Shown here: positions 33,620-43,619 of the stretch, one piece after another | Layout of the letters: the number at the start of each line of letters is the position of its first letter | Position numbering within the stretch: the stretch's first letter is position 1 | Assembly (NCBI RefSeq): GCF_000283155.1 | Contig: NW_004454166.1 | Coordinates: forward strand, 891,088 to 955,087 | Origin: Ceratotherium simum simum | Lineage: Eukaryota > Chordata > Mammalia > Perissodactyla > Rhinocerotidae | Direction of reading: 5' to 3' | Length of the DNA: 64,000 nt | Translations under genes and position numbers: made by a program | The notes under the pieces: generated by a model | The model's input: only the letters and a program-made list of their open reading frames with translations | Told to the model about the DNA's origin: nothing | The model's database searches: none

Positions 33620-34535
33620 ACTGGTGGATTCGAATGCATCTGAGAGATGGAAGGCTCTGGACAAATTAAGTTTCAACTACAGAGCATGGTTGGGAAAGAC
33701 AAACTTATGCACGACAACTCTACGGCTGTCCTGCACCAGTCACAAAGCACACTCTCACTAGTCCTCTGATTTCATAAAGCTTGAAACTTAAAACCAGGAA
33801 GTCTAGGAAGGAAATAAAATAATAAGATCACTTCCGTAAGAAACCTTTCATAGTAATGGATTTCACCCACACACTGGGGAGACGCTAACTGCAGCACAAG
33901 GGGGATGAGAGGTTGGGCAAAAGAACAAAGTTCACCTTCTAGGATGTCACAGTTAACCACCTCGTCTTGTTCTGCTGTGGCTGCACCAGAATTCACCTGT
34001 CCTGGAAAATACCCACTTGCCCAACCACAGGCCTCTCCAGCCACACCTGTGTTGAACACCCACCAAAGGACGCCTGATCTGGAGTGATTTTAAATCGTCT
34101 TGATTGGACTACATCTCAACCATCACTTTAGACTAGAAACAAGTAGATGGTGGCTTCTACGTCAGGACCCCTACAACAGTGCATTATTTTTTCGCAAACA
34201 ACTATTTTGAGGTTTTTACAAAAATAACCGACTCAGAAACGCTTCCTGATCTATAAGCCACTTTGAAAACAAATCATTATGCTGTTGAATATTTTATGAT
34301 GGTCCAGAGCACCAAAGGAGGGAAGGCGAGCGTTCACCAATCCTTGCCATGTCTATTTCGGGACTCCCAAAGCAAACTGCAAATGCCTCCCTTATTTTCT
34401 ACACGCCCATTTGCAAGTGCTGGGTGGATTCTCGGCGAAATACTGCCTCAACCAAACTGACCCTAAATACGGAAACCTGGCGATTCCACTGTTCCGGAGT
34501 TTACAGCGGAAGAGCCTCAACCGCCATCTAGTGCA
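33620..34535. other. unique sequence left of CpG island
   Basis: No repeat recognised. GC rises towards the island. Short open frames on both strands carry no known motif. Confidence 0.4.
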
Positions 34536-34539
34536 CACT

Positions 34540-34660
34540 CCCCCCACCCCATTTTATAGGCGGCAAAACCAGTGGGGGGACTTGCCCAAGGTCACACAGC
34601 TAATGGATGACAGAGGGGTCACCAGGAGCCAGGGCACCGACTCCCAGCCCCGGGAGCATC
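34540..34660 (-). repeat. MIR SINE
   Basis: 'ggacttgcccaaggtcacac' and 'agctaatggatgacagagg' are a well preserved reverse-complement MIR core. Confidence 0.85.
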
Positions 34661-34894
34661 CTCTGTCCCAGAGGCTGGCCCAACAGCCCTCCTAAAGCTC
34701 AGCCGAAGCTGCGGCAGGTGAGCGACATGACTGAGGCTGCCTTCTGTGGATCCCAACATTCCCCACCCTCAAGGAGCGCCGGAGCTGAGATCCTTAGGGG
34801 TGCCCCTCGACTCACAAAATGGCCACACGGGATGGTGCTTCAGGTGATCGTCCCTGGAGAACCCGACCTCGTCCAGGTGTGGCCGGCGAGACCT

Positions 34895-35012
34895 GGCAGG
34901 GCAGGCTGGTCCGAGGCCACGCAGAAAGTTGGCGCCGGCCGTGGCAGCATCTGAACCCAGGTCTCCCGCCTCCCGGTTTGCCGCCCTTTGCACGACACCA
35001 CGCAGATCTCGA
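34895..35012 (-). repeat. MIR SINE in CpG island
   Basis: 'gtccgaggccacgcagaaag' and 'catctgaacccaggtctcc' match reverse-complement MIR and keep many CpGs. Confidence 0.75.
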
Positions 35013-35347
35013 AAACTTAAGGAACACACTGATACTGTGTAAAGATTTAACCATTGCAGGCCCCGAGCGAGCCCGCGGACGCGCCCCCCGCCGGGAGCGG
35101 GGACACGAGCACTGGAGGCGGGCGCGGGTCACCGTGGCCAGTGGTGCCGGGGGAGCGCATGGCGAAGGGCGGCGCGGAGGAAGCCGAGGGGCAGGCAGCC
35201 TGCAGCTCCCGGAGGCACAGGCCCGGGGCGCAGGGACCAGCAGTCCACCCAAAACTTTGCGGCGCCAGGACCTCGCCCTTACCTGCAGAAGAGGCGCCGC
35301 CCGCGCGGACGCGGACCCGGCGGGCCGACGCTCTCGGCCAGGGCGGC

Positions 35348-35592
35348 NNNNNNNNNNNNNNNNNNNNNNNNNNNNNNNNNNNNNNNNNNNNNNNNNNNNN
35401 NNNNNNNNNNNNNNNNNNNNNNNNNNNNNNNNNNNNNNNNNNNNNNNNNNNNNNNNNNNNNNNNNNNNNNNNNNNNNNNNNNNNNNNNNNNNNNNNNNNN
35501 NNNNNNNNNNNNNNNNNNNNNNNNNNNNNNNNNNNNNNNNNNNNNNNNNNNNNNNNNNNNNNNNNNNNNNNNNNNNNNNNNNNNNNNNNNNN
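35348..35592. other. assembly gap (245 N)
   Basis: A run of N in the centre of the CpG island. GC-rich islands are often lost in short-read assembly, so the true missing length may differ from 245. Confidence 0.99.
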
Positions 35593-35689
35593 GGGAGGTC
35601 CCGGCGCCGCAGTGGGCGGTCCGCTCCCACCCGGCCCTGCCTCCGCCGGCCTGCCCCAGCTCCCCGCCTGGGCGCAGCGCCCCCCGAGC

Positions 35690-35805
35690 ACCCGCGAGGA
35701 GACTGAGGCCGGAGAGGAACGGGCTCCCCACGGTCACCCGGACCGCGGCGGTGAGGCCAGAACTGGAACCGCAAGAGTCCCAAGGAACGACCGCCCTCGC
35801 ACTCC
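35690..35805 (-). repeat. MIR SINE in CpG island
   Basis: 'gaggagactgaggccggag', 'ccccacggtcacccgga' and 'ggccagaactggaaccgc' align with the reverse-complement MIR core, with CpG-rich substitutions. Confidence 0.7.
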
Positions 35806-36179
35806 CGCCTTCCCCGGCTCTCATACTCCAAGGCACTTCGAAGAGCTCCCTGCGGAACCCCCGGGACGCAGGCCCCCGGGCTGAGGGGAGGTGGAAGAGG
35901 TGGGCCCACTGTTTGCACTAGGGACCCCTCCCGTGCCTCTGCACACTCCTTGGGCGCTGGGCTCTCTCCGCTTCCCTCTGGCCTCTCCAATCACTCCTTC
36001 TTGGTCTCCTTGAGGGCTCGCAAACCCCAAAGCCCGAAAATGCAGGGGTGCCCTGGGATTCTGCACTCAGCCCTCTCCTGACACCCTGCCCATCTCAGGC
36101 ACTCCTCTGGCTCCGGTCCTGCCGCCTCTGTGTCCATCATACCCAAATGCATGCTCTGTGCAAGAACTCTTTCTCTCGC

Positions 36180-36690
36180 CGAAATATCTCCTCGACACCT
36201 GCTGGGTCGGTGCCCTGTGTCAGACACTGGAGTTGTAGCCTTGAATCAAGCACAGTCCCTGCCCTTGTGGAATGTGCTGCCTGTGGACTGTTAATACAGT
36301 GCACACAGACTGGTACACACCGTCAGTACAGTGCAGGGTCTGTGACAAAGTGTGATCCCAGGGTGCCAGGAGGGCCATGGCGCCTGCCTACGTGGGCTGA
36401 GTGAGGGCAGAAGGCCTCCTGGAAAGGACGCCCTTTAAAGAGAAACCTGGCAGGCCAGTGGAGTTGGCCAATGAAAGGGAGGAGTGTGGAGAGAGCCTTC
36501 CAGGCAAAACCGGCAGAAGCAGAGACTCCAAGATGAGCGATTCCAGGGAGAGGGGCGCAGGAGCTGAGAGCTGAAGCGGAGAGGCAGCCCGGGCCAGTTC
36601 CTGGCCAGGGAATTGCACTCTTCTCAGGGCAACCATGGGTCGTGGGAGGAGTTTTGAGTTTGAGATTGGCATGTTAGATCATTCTGGTGA
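36180..36690 (-). repeat. L2 LINE fragment
   Basis: 'aatcaagcacagtccctgcc', 'cagaaggcctcctggaaag' and 'gccttccaggcaaaaccgg' follow reverse-complement L2; the last part ('gatcattctggtgatgga') fits the RT-distal region. Confidence 0.6.
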
Positions 36691-36699
36691 TGGAACGGA

Positions 36700-37100
36700 G
36701 CACAAAAATGTGTTAACAAGTGTGTCCTTCATCAAAAAAAAAAGCAAGCAGCCTTGCAGCACTTTGGAGCCCTGCCAGCCTAGATGAGGAAGGGCACTCT
36801 AGCACCCCCCTCCTCTATGTCCTTCATTCCCAAATCCAGGCCTCTGTCCAAACACCCTCTCCTGAGGGGCTCTGTCTTTAAAAGGCCTCCTAGGAACCTA
36901 CATCCAAACACCCTTTTCTCTCAGTGCCTCAGCCCGTCTGCCACCCAGATCTCTGGGCTGAGTGAGCCCTTCACTCCTTGGGGTCTGCCTGCCTTCCCTG
37001 TCTCTGCTCTACATATGGTGTACAGAGGTCTGCCCCAGGGTAAGCACCATTAGGGGAAGTGGACAAAAACGGAAAATTCTGAAGCCATGGTGGAAATACA
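36700..37100. other. unique sequence, no gene seen
   Basis: No clear repeat. An 89-codon plus-strand frame at 36784-37053 has no known motif. Confidence 0.35.
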
Positions 37101-37104
37101 ATAA

Positions 37105-37200
37105 GCTTCTAAAAAGTTAAGTGTTGTACCTCATTGTTTCTTAGAACTGCATGCAAATCTACAATTATTTCTAAATAAAGTTTAATTTTTAAAATTACGT
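37105..37200 (+). repeat. L1 3' tip
   Basis: 'gcatgcaaatctacaattat' and 'ttctaaataaagtttaattt' match the end of an old L1. Confidence 0.6.
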
Positions 37201-38164
37201 GTTGTAGATAAAGATTAATAACCAAATCCCTCTCCCAGATGCATATTAAAGACTGAAGAGGGCACTCGTCAGAAAAGAAAACAAAAACTCACCCCTCTTG
37301 TCCGGTGAGTACAAATTTTGCGCATGGACTTTTGTCCTGTCCCTCTCCATTTCCCAGCTGCCCAAGCCAGAAGTGTCTGTGTCTTCAGGTGTTTTATGTA
37401 TTCATGTGTAAACGATTTCACCATTGGCTCCCGGGACCCCACTCTGCCTGGGGTTCTCATTCCCCTCAGCTTTCCTTGTCTGCCTGCTGTTTAATGCCAA
37501 GGTTCCTCTTGGCCCCTCTTGGTCTCTTTTCTCTCTTCACCCCTACTGAGCAATTCTGTCAGCTGTGTGGCTTCAGCCTAGACCTTTTTCTGTGCTCCAA
37601 ACCCAGGGACATAACTGCCCACTGGACATCTCCTGAATGCCCCTGAGGTGCCCCATCTCAACAGAGCCAAAACCAAACATCTTTCCTCTAAATTACCCCT
37701 TCTGCATTGCTTCCATATCTCAACTGGCAGTGGCACCACCTTCCCCTGGGCACTTAAACCAGAAACCAAGGGAACATTCTAGACTCTCCCCTCTTCCTGG
37801 CCCTCATACCCTACTGGTTACTAAGTCCAGTCAACTCCATCTCCTCCTCTTCATCCTGCTGCCCTTGCCTTAGCTGGAGCTCGCCATTTCTTGGGGAGGC
37901 TGTAAATGCCACCAGTCTTGCCTATTTGCAATTCGACTGCCACATGCTGCCAGTGATCTTTTTAAACCACGAATCTGAAAGTCACTCTCCTGCTGAAGAC
38001 ACCTCTATTGTTCCTTCTTGACATTGACAGAAGGTAAGTCCTAAATCCTGAGCACAACATGAAGCCCTCAGCAATCCGACCTGTTACTGCTGCAGCCCCA
38101 TCTCCACCTCACGCCGTACCTGCACACCGAATACCTTGTGCTCCTAGGGCACAGCATATTTGAC

Positions 38165-38645
38165 AATAGTAAAAATATCGCTAATTCATTAACTTATTAC
38201 TCTGTGCCAGGCACTGTGTTAAGCACTTTGCACACAATATCTCATGTAATGAAAGACAGAGAGCATAGTGCTAAAAAATACAGTCTCAAGACAAACTGCC
38301 GGGGTTCAATTCCCAACTCAGACGCTTGTTCACCTGTGAATCTTGGGAAAGTTCCATAACCTCTCAGGTCTACATTTCTTTCTCTGCAGAGGGAGCATAA
38401 TAAGAATACCTGCAACTTAGGGATGTTCTAAAGAGTTACTAGAGCTGAAACAGCATTCATTACCTGCTAGCCAGCACTATCAGTCATGCTTATGATCGGT
38501 ATATGCACAGAGGATGACTCTGCTCATTTTACAGAGAAGGAAACTGAGGATCCAAGAAGTCAAGTCATTTACCTAAGATTCCACAGCTTTAAAGGAGCTG
38601 CCCTGGGATTCATACAGGATTCTAAATCCCATACTGCCAAATACT
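38165..38645 (-). repeat. MIR SINE inside L2, itself split
   Basis: Left part 'actctgtgccaggcactgtg' and 'taagcactttgcacac' to about 38250; right part 'cattttacagagaaggaaac' from about 38470. The pieces are consecutive in MIR. Confidence 0.75.
38252..38462 (+). repeat. MIR SINE inside MIR
   Basis: 'gagagcatagtgctaaaaaa', 'ccggggttcaattcccaact' and 'atcttgggaaagttccataa' form a plus-strand MIR between the halves of the minus-strand MIR. Confidence 0.75.
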
Positions 38646-38999
38646 TCACTTACGCGAATAAATACTTCACCTCACTCTGGGAGGCCTCCTCGTTTCCCCA
38701 CCTTTACCACAGCCTGCCAGACAGACTCTTCTTCTCCTTTAAATCCTGGTCAAAAATAGCTTCTCCTTTCTGAGGTCTTCCCACCCTCCTGTGTGCCTGC
38801 ACTGAACTTGGTCTATTCTTCAAATAAATCACCAAGCGCACTGCACTACAGTGATTTATTTATATGTCTGTCTTCTTGAGACCTCCCTGAGAAAGACAGT
38901 ATCTTATTTATTTTTGTTTTCCTAGAACTCTATAGATATTTGTTGAATGAATGAATAAATCAATGAATGAAACATACATAAGATTCTCAAAAGTTTTAC

Positions 39000-39730
39000 C
39001 CTAACAGCTGTCATTTCAATATAGATCACTTTTAATCTCTGTTTTTGTCACTCTGGAGTCATTTTTGGTGACAGAATAGCATCAAAAGATCCAATATTAA
39101 CACAGAGCAAGATGCAGCAAGACTGAAATTTCTCATATTGCTATTTGGCCGTGGCTTGTCCCTCTCAGATGTCTCTCCTTTTTTTAGTGACACTATGTAA
39201 TAACCCATAATGAGAAGCTATGTTGCATCCTAATGAGACTTCCTCACTAAAACATCTGAGATTTGAATTTATTTCCCATAAGTACCATTTCAGCCAAAAG
39301 TTTGCTTTCTCTTTGGCATGAGTGTGCCATTTGTCATCTGCTAAGTGCCCATACCTTCCCCTATCCATATTAATCTCCTTTGCATTCAAATACTTCTGAG
39401 AGCTGACTTAATAGTTAGCTTTTCTATAAAATTTCCTTCTTAGAAGGCCTAACTCTTCCTGACTTCATATCTCTTGTTCCAAAAGTAGAATAGTTTACAG
39501 CTTCAAATTTCGGCTTTACCGTCTGCCGTGACTTTAGGACAAGTTTCTACTCTTCTTCAGAATGATCAGATTCCATCTGGCTTTTAAAACAAACAAACAA
39601 AAAAAACACCTGATCCTGTCTCTTCGTGTGGAGTAGTGTTTTTAAATTAGATGTTAGAAACTTTTATTTTGTATACCAGAACATAAGTAAATTGGCTATT
39701 TTAATGCCTTCATATCAAATTAAGGAGAAG
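39000..39730. other. unique AT-rich sequence, no gene seen
   Basis: No repeat recognised except an (AAAC)n-like run near 39588-39608. Confidence 0.4.
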
Positions 39731-39734
39731 GAAT

Positions 39735-39895
39735 GCAGGTGAAGGAAAGGACACTGGTCTAGGAAACAGAAAAAAAGGGGGGCAGCGTTTCTAGTACTGT
39801 TCAGCCGTTTGCCCACGTCTCCTCACTCTTCAGGCCGCAGAAGAAGGAGGGGGACAGAATGACCTACAAGGTCCCTTTCAGATCTAAAATGACAT
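39735..39895 (+). repeat. possible MIR/MIR3
   Basis: 'gaatgacctacaaggtccct' and 'ttcagatctaaaatg' resemble the 3' part of MIR3. Confidence 0.4.
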
Positions 39896-40224
39896 GACCC
39901 CTCAACGGGCCTCCAAGTGGCCATTCATTCAACATTGTTGAATGCCTACTATGGACTCATGCCGCCTTTTGAAGTGTAGTGATTTAAATATAAATCCTGA
40001 CTGGATGGGGAATGGAATGGTTGGGTTAAAAGAGTGTTATTATACCACATAAACTGATTACTTATTTTTAATATTCAAGATCTACTTAATACTGAACTAT
40101 AATGAAGACAGTTTCATTGAGACTTTGGTGAGACAAGACTCCTGGACCGTTAGAGTATTGCAGGAAGACCATTAGGAATAGCCCTATCTGAGATCCATGC
40201 CGGCACTTGGGGTGAGCTGCTTAT

Positions 40225-40395
40225 AGAAAAGCAGTGCCCTGGAGTTCTAGAACCTAGTCCTGTCCCTACCTTGCTGCGTGGCTATGGGAAACTCACATCA
40301 CCTCTCTGGGATATAGTTTACTCTTCTGTAAAAGGAACGAATGATGCCTGTGACAACCAAGGTCTCTTGAGCTCTAAATTGAATGATCCTTTGAG
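40225..40395 (+). repeat. MIR/MIR3 SINE
   Basis: 'gctatgggaaactcacatca', 'cctctctgggatatagttta' and 'gagctctaaattgaatgatc' fit MIR3 order. Confidence 0.6.
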
Positions 40396-40987
40396 ATTAA
40401 GGAAGGTAAAGTTATCTAGTCAGAAAGAGAAGTTCTGCTGTTGTCTGCAAAAGAAACTGGGTGCTTATCATGAGGATTATATTACCTCTTGAGGACAAGT
40501 AAATTGTTGCTCCAGAGAGAGAAACAATGACATAAAAACAACATGTTCTTACTCTCAAGATTCTAGAACACAGAAGCAGAAATTCACTGCTCACTTCTTA
40601 AAAATGAGTTGTCCAGTTCACTGGAAAATACTAATAGGGAGGTAGGCTAGATAGTCAATTACCTGTGAATTAGTGAAGAGAGCTCAGTCTCCCAATACTC
40701 TCTAAACCTTGCTTCATCACTGATCATAGTCATTCTCCCAAAGATGACCTATTTTTACTTTTGGTGGGGGGGGTGGGGGGTGGAGGTGTGGAAAACACAT
40801 CTCCTTTCTGGATTGATTCTTTAGCTGTCATATAAGCCTTGTCTGCTGAAATTTCTTTTCCTGTTCCCAATCACATTCTTCACTCCTTGATAAAACTGGT
40901 ATTCTAATCTGTTGCTAATGCAATGGACTTAATGACTTGGTTGGAAACAGAGGGAAAGGATGGGATATTTGCATAGAGTTGGGAACG

Positions 40988-41016
40988 ATTATCACAATTT
41001 TTTAAATTGTGATAAT
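40988..41016. repeat. perfect 13-bp inverted repeat
   Basis: Arms ATTATCACAATTT (40988-41000) and AAATTGTGATAAT (41004-41016) flank a TTT loop. It is a perfect hairpin in AT-rich DNA. Confidence 0.9.
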
Positions 41017-41414
41017 TTTAATTTTTAAAAATTTTGAGCTCTTCATGCCTCCTGTCAGATAGGTTTTTATCTCATTCCTTAGATAAATCTTTCAGTGTTC
41101 TGAGGGACAGCTTTGAAAATATAGGAGTGGCGTTAGCATCTTTTACTCTTTTCATCTCTTTTAAAAATTTCTTTTTCTCTGCTGGTTCAGCTTTTGGGAG
41201 ATCAGCTCCTAAGAGGAAGGCATGACCTTGAGGATGTGGCCATTGTCTAGCTTGGTCTTCCTACCCTGGTCTTGCCACTGTCTGCTCCAGTTCCCACAAG
41301 CTTGATCCTGCTCTGACTCTGCTGGTTGACTGCAGCTTCACACTACTGCCCTGCTCCCCATGGCCCCAGGGGCAGAGGCTACCATTTCTCCATCACCACT
41401 TTCTTCATCTCCTT

Positions 41415-41640
41415 TACTTTTTCATAGCACTGTACAGTTTGTAAAACACCAGACAGAGCAATCATCTCATTTTATTCTCTCAACAGCAACTTTAGTTATG
41501 CAGAACAAACATTATGATCCCCATTTACTGATGAAGAAACTGAGATAAGCTCAGAGAAGTCAAATGATTTGTATAAGGTCACAGAGCTGGTAAATGAGAC
41601 TCAAATTCAAGTTTATCTGGGTAACAGAGCTCTATCCTTG
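41415..41640 (-). repeat. MIR SINE
   Basis: 'atgatccccatttactgatg', 'aagaaactgagataagctc' and 'ggtcacagagctggtaaatg' match reverse-complement MIR. Confidence 0.8.
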
Positions 41641-41925
41641 GGGTAAAAAAGGATGACTGCAACATAATCGTAATAGAGAAAATTTCATAAACCATCTAGG
41701 ATGACTGTCCAGGGGGATTCTCTAAACATGGGGGCCTGCATCCTGCAGCTGACTCCCTCTCTCACCCAGTTGCCTGCTGACATGACTCCAACTGTGAGAC
41801 ATACAGCAAATGGAGAGGGGAGGATGCTGGGGCCTATAGCAGAGCCTAAAGGAGATCTCACACGTACCCAGGAGACTGAAACAGTGAAGGATGGTCTCTC
41901 TGCCACACTGTTTCAAATTGCAGGG

Positions 41926-42182
41926 AGAGGGGCCAGCCTGGTGGCATACTGGTTAAGTTTGGTGTGCTCCGCTCCAGCGGCCCGGGTTTACGGGTTCAGA
42001 TCCCAGGTGTGGACCTACACTGCTCATCAAGCCATGCTGTGGTGGTATCCCACATACAAAATAGAGGAAGATGGGCACAGACGTTAGCTCAGGGCTAATC
42101 TTCCTCAGCAAAAAGAGGATGATTGGCAATGGATGTTAGCTTAGGGCCAATCCTCCTCACAAAAAAAAAAAAAAAAAAAAAG
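41926..42182 (+). mobile_element. ERE SINE, long-tail subtype
   Basis: 'ggggccagcctggtggc', B box 'gggttcagatcccaggt', two tail modules and a 21-base A-run. A short duplication ATTGCAGGG (41917-41925 and 42183-42191) supports one insertion. A 128-codon frame over it is artefactual. Confidence 0.93.
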
Positions 42183-42194
42183 ATTGCAGGGCGG

Positions 42195-43050
42195 ACAAAG
42201 ACCAGGAGCCTGGGAAGTACCTGCTTCTCTAGTGACACTATAGTGACGGCTTTTGATTCTGGTGCTACCTAAGGAGTTCAGCTGGCCCCAACTGAGTGCC
42301 TCCCCTTAGCTGGTAAGGAGGAACTGCCCCTGCCCACTTCCTGCACATAGCCCTGAGGGAAGACCCTTGATTCTGCTGAGGTTTGCCTCCCTAGAGGGGA
42401 ATGACACAGTTGGGCCAAACGACCCCTTGCAGGGCCACTACTAGCCCATACAGCATCTTTATGTGGATTAGAAAAAGGCATCCCCCCTTAGATGCCTTTG
42501 TGCAAATGAGAAAATAATGCTCCCTTCCTTCAGGCAGATGTAGCTCCACACCAGGGTACACAGTTTGGCAAGTGGATTTTAGCTCCTACTTACTCTCTCA
42601 AACAAGTACCCTTGTGCAGTAGACAACCTCCACAATGGCACACAGCAGCCCAACCCTTCCCCATTCATACTAGGAGCGTCTGAAGATCCTAGAGGCCTCT
42701 CCTATTTCACCTCAGCCTGGTGGACCCAGGTGACCCCCCTTGCTCACCACTAGACCACTGGAGAAGAGGCATCTTTCTTTCCTTTCATGATGGCTGAACT
42801 GTTGCCACCCAAGAGGCCACAAGCCTGACTTGCCCAGGTGCTGATAAGAGTAGCTAAAGCAGATCAGAGATCATTTAAGGGGACTCAATAGCTTGAAGAC
42901 CAAGCTAAATAACTAGAAGAGAGGACTCATATTGAGACAGATTTTAAAAAAGAAAAAGTAAGTATTTTATATAAGAATTTTAAGGAGATTCAAGTAGAGA
43001 TTGGAAATGATAAGAATGAGGAAAAACTGTTTTGGGAAGTTAAAAAGACA
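42195..43050. other. unique sequence, no gene seen
   Basis: No repeat recognised; composition shifts from balanced to A-rich near 42930. Confidence 0.4.
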
Positions 43051-43071
43051 ATTTCTAAATTTAAAAATTTC

Positions 43072-43277
43072 GGGCCGGCCCCGTGGCTTTGTGGTTAAGT
43101 GCGTGCGCTCCACTGCTGGCGTCCCAGGTTCGGATCCCAGGCGCGCACCGACGCACCACTTCTCCAGCCATGCTGAGGCTGCATCCTACGTACAGCAACT
43201 AGAAGGATGTGCAGTTATGACATACAACTATCTACTGGGGCTTTGGGGGAAAAAATAAATAAGTAAAAAAAAAATTA
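43072..43277 (+). mobile_element. ERE SINE, short-tail subtype
   Basis: Head 'gggccggccccgtggc', B box 'ggttcggatcccaggcg' and the tail 'tatctactggggctttgggg'. Perfect 16-bp target-site duplication TAAATTTAAAAATTTC at 43056-43071 and 43278-43293. Confidence 0.97.
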
Positions 43278-43619
43278 TAAATTTAAAAATTTCATTTGTG
43301 GAAGTGAAAAATAGAATGGACACCACTGAAAATTGATTTAATGGTCTGAAAGATGAAAAAGGAGAACAATCCCACAGTACCAAGACAAGTATACAAAGAA
43401 ATGGAAATTATGAGTGAAAATATTTTTAAAAATGGATGCAATATCTAGGAGATATGCAAATAATAAGAGTACCAAATGGCGTAAAAACAAGAAGGGAGCA
43501 AAGCAATAACCAAAGAAGTAATAGAAGAAAACTTTATGGACTTTAAGGAGCTTGAATTTTCAGATAGAAAAAACTTATTGAATGCTACACAGTAGTAATT
43601 TAAAAACACATACCTAGGA

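Larger units (their letters stand above)
34860..35880. promoter_or_regulatory. CpG island, probable promoter / first exon
   Basis: CpG density is strikingly high on both sides of the gap (for example around 35070-35130, 35285-35347 and 35593-35700), while the rest of the window is CpG-depleted as expected of methylated mammalian DNA. CpG islands of this size usually mark promoters, often bidirectional. I could not choose a strand or find a convincing start codon with a splice donor. Long open frames across it (up to 392 codons minus, 295 and 276 plus) count unknown bases as open and occur in most frames, so they are not evidence of protein. Confidence 0.75.
37560..38970 (+). repeat. L2 LINE with nested MIR pair
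   Basis: L2 RT-region sequence ('ctggacatctcctgaatgcc', 'gtgatctttttaaaccacg') runs to about 38165 and resumes about 38650, ending 'gatatttgttgaatgaatga'. A minus-strand MIR, itself split by a plus-strand MIR, sits between. The 113-codon frame at 37305-37646 and a 78-codon frame at 37637-37873 overlap it and are probably artefacts. Confidence 0.75.

Noticed and set aside
34812..35990. 392-codon minus-strand frame and several 185-295-codon frames over the CpG island
   Set aside because: They cross 245 unknown bases that were counted as open, occur in most frames, and are low-complexity Arg/Gly/Pro/Ala translations of GC-rich DNA.
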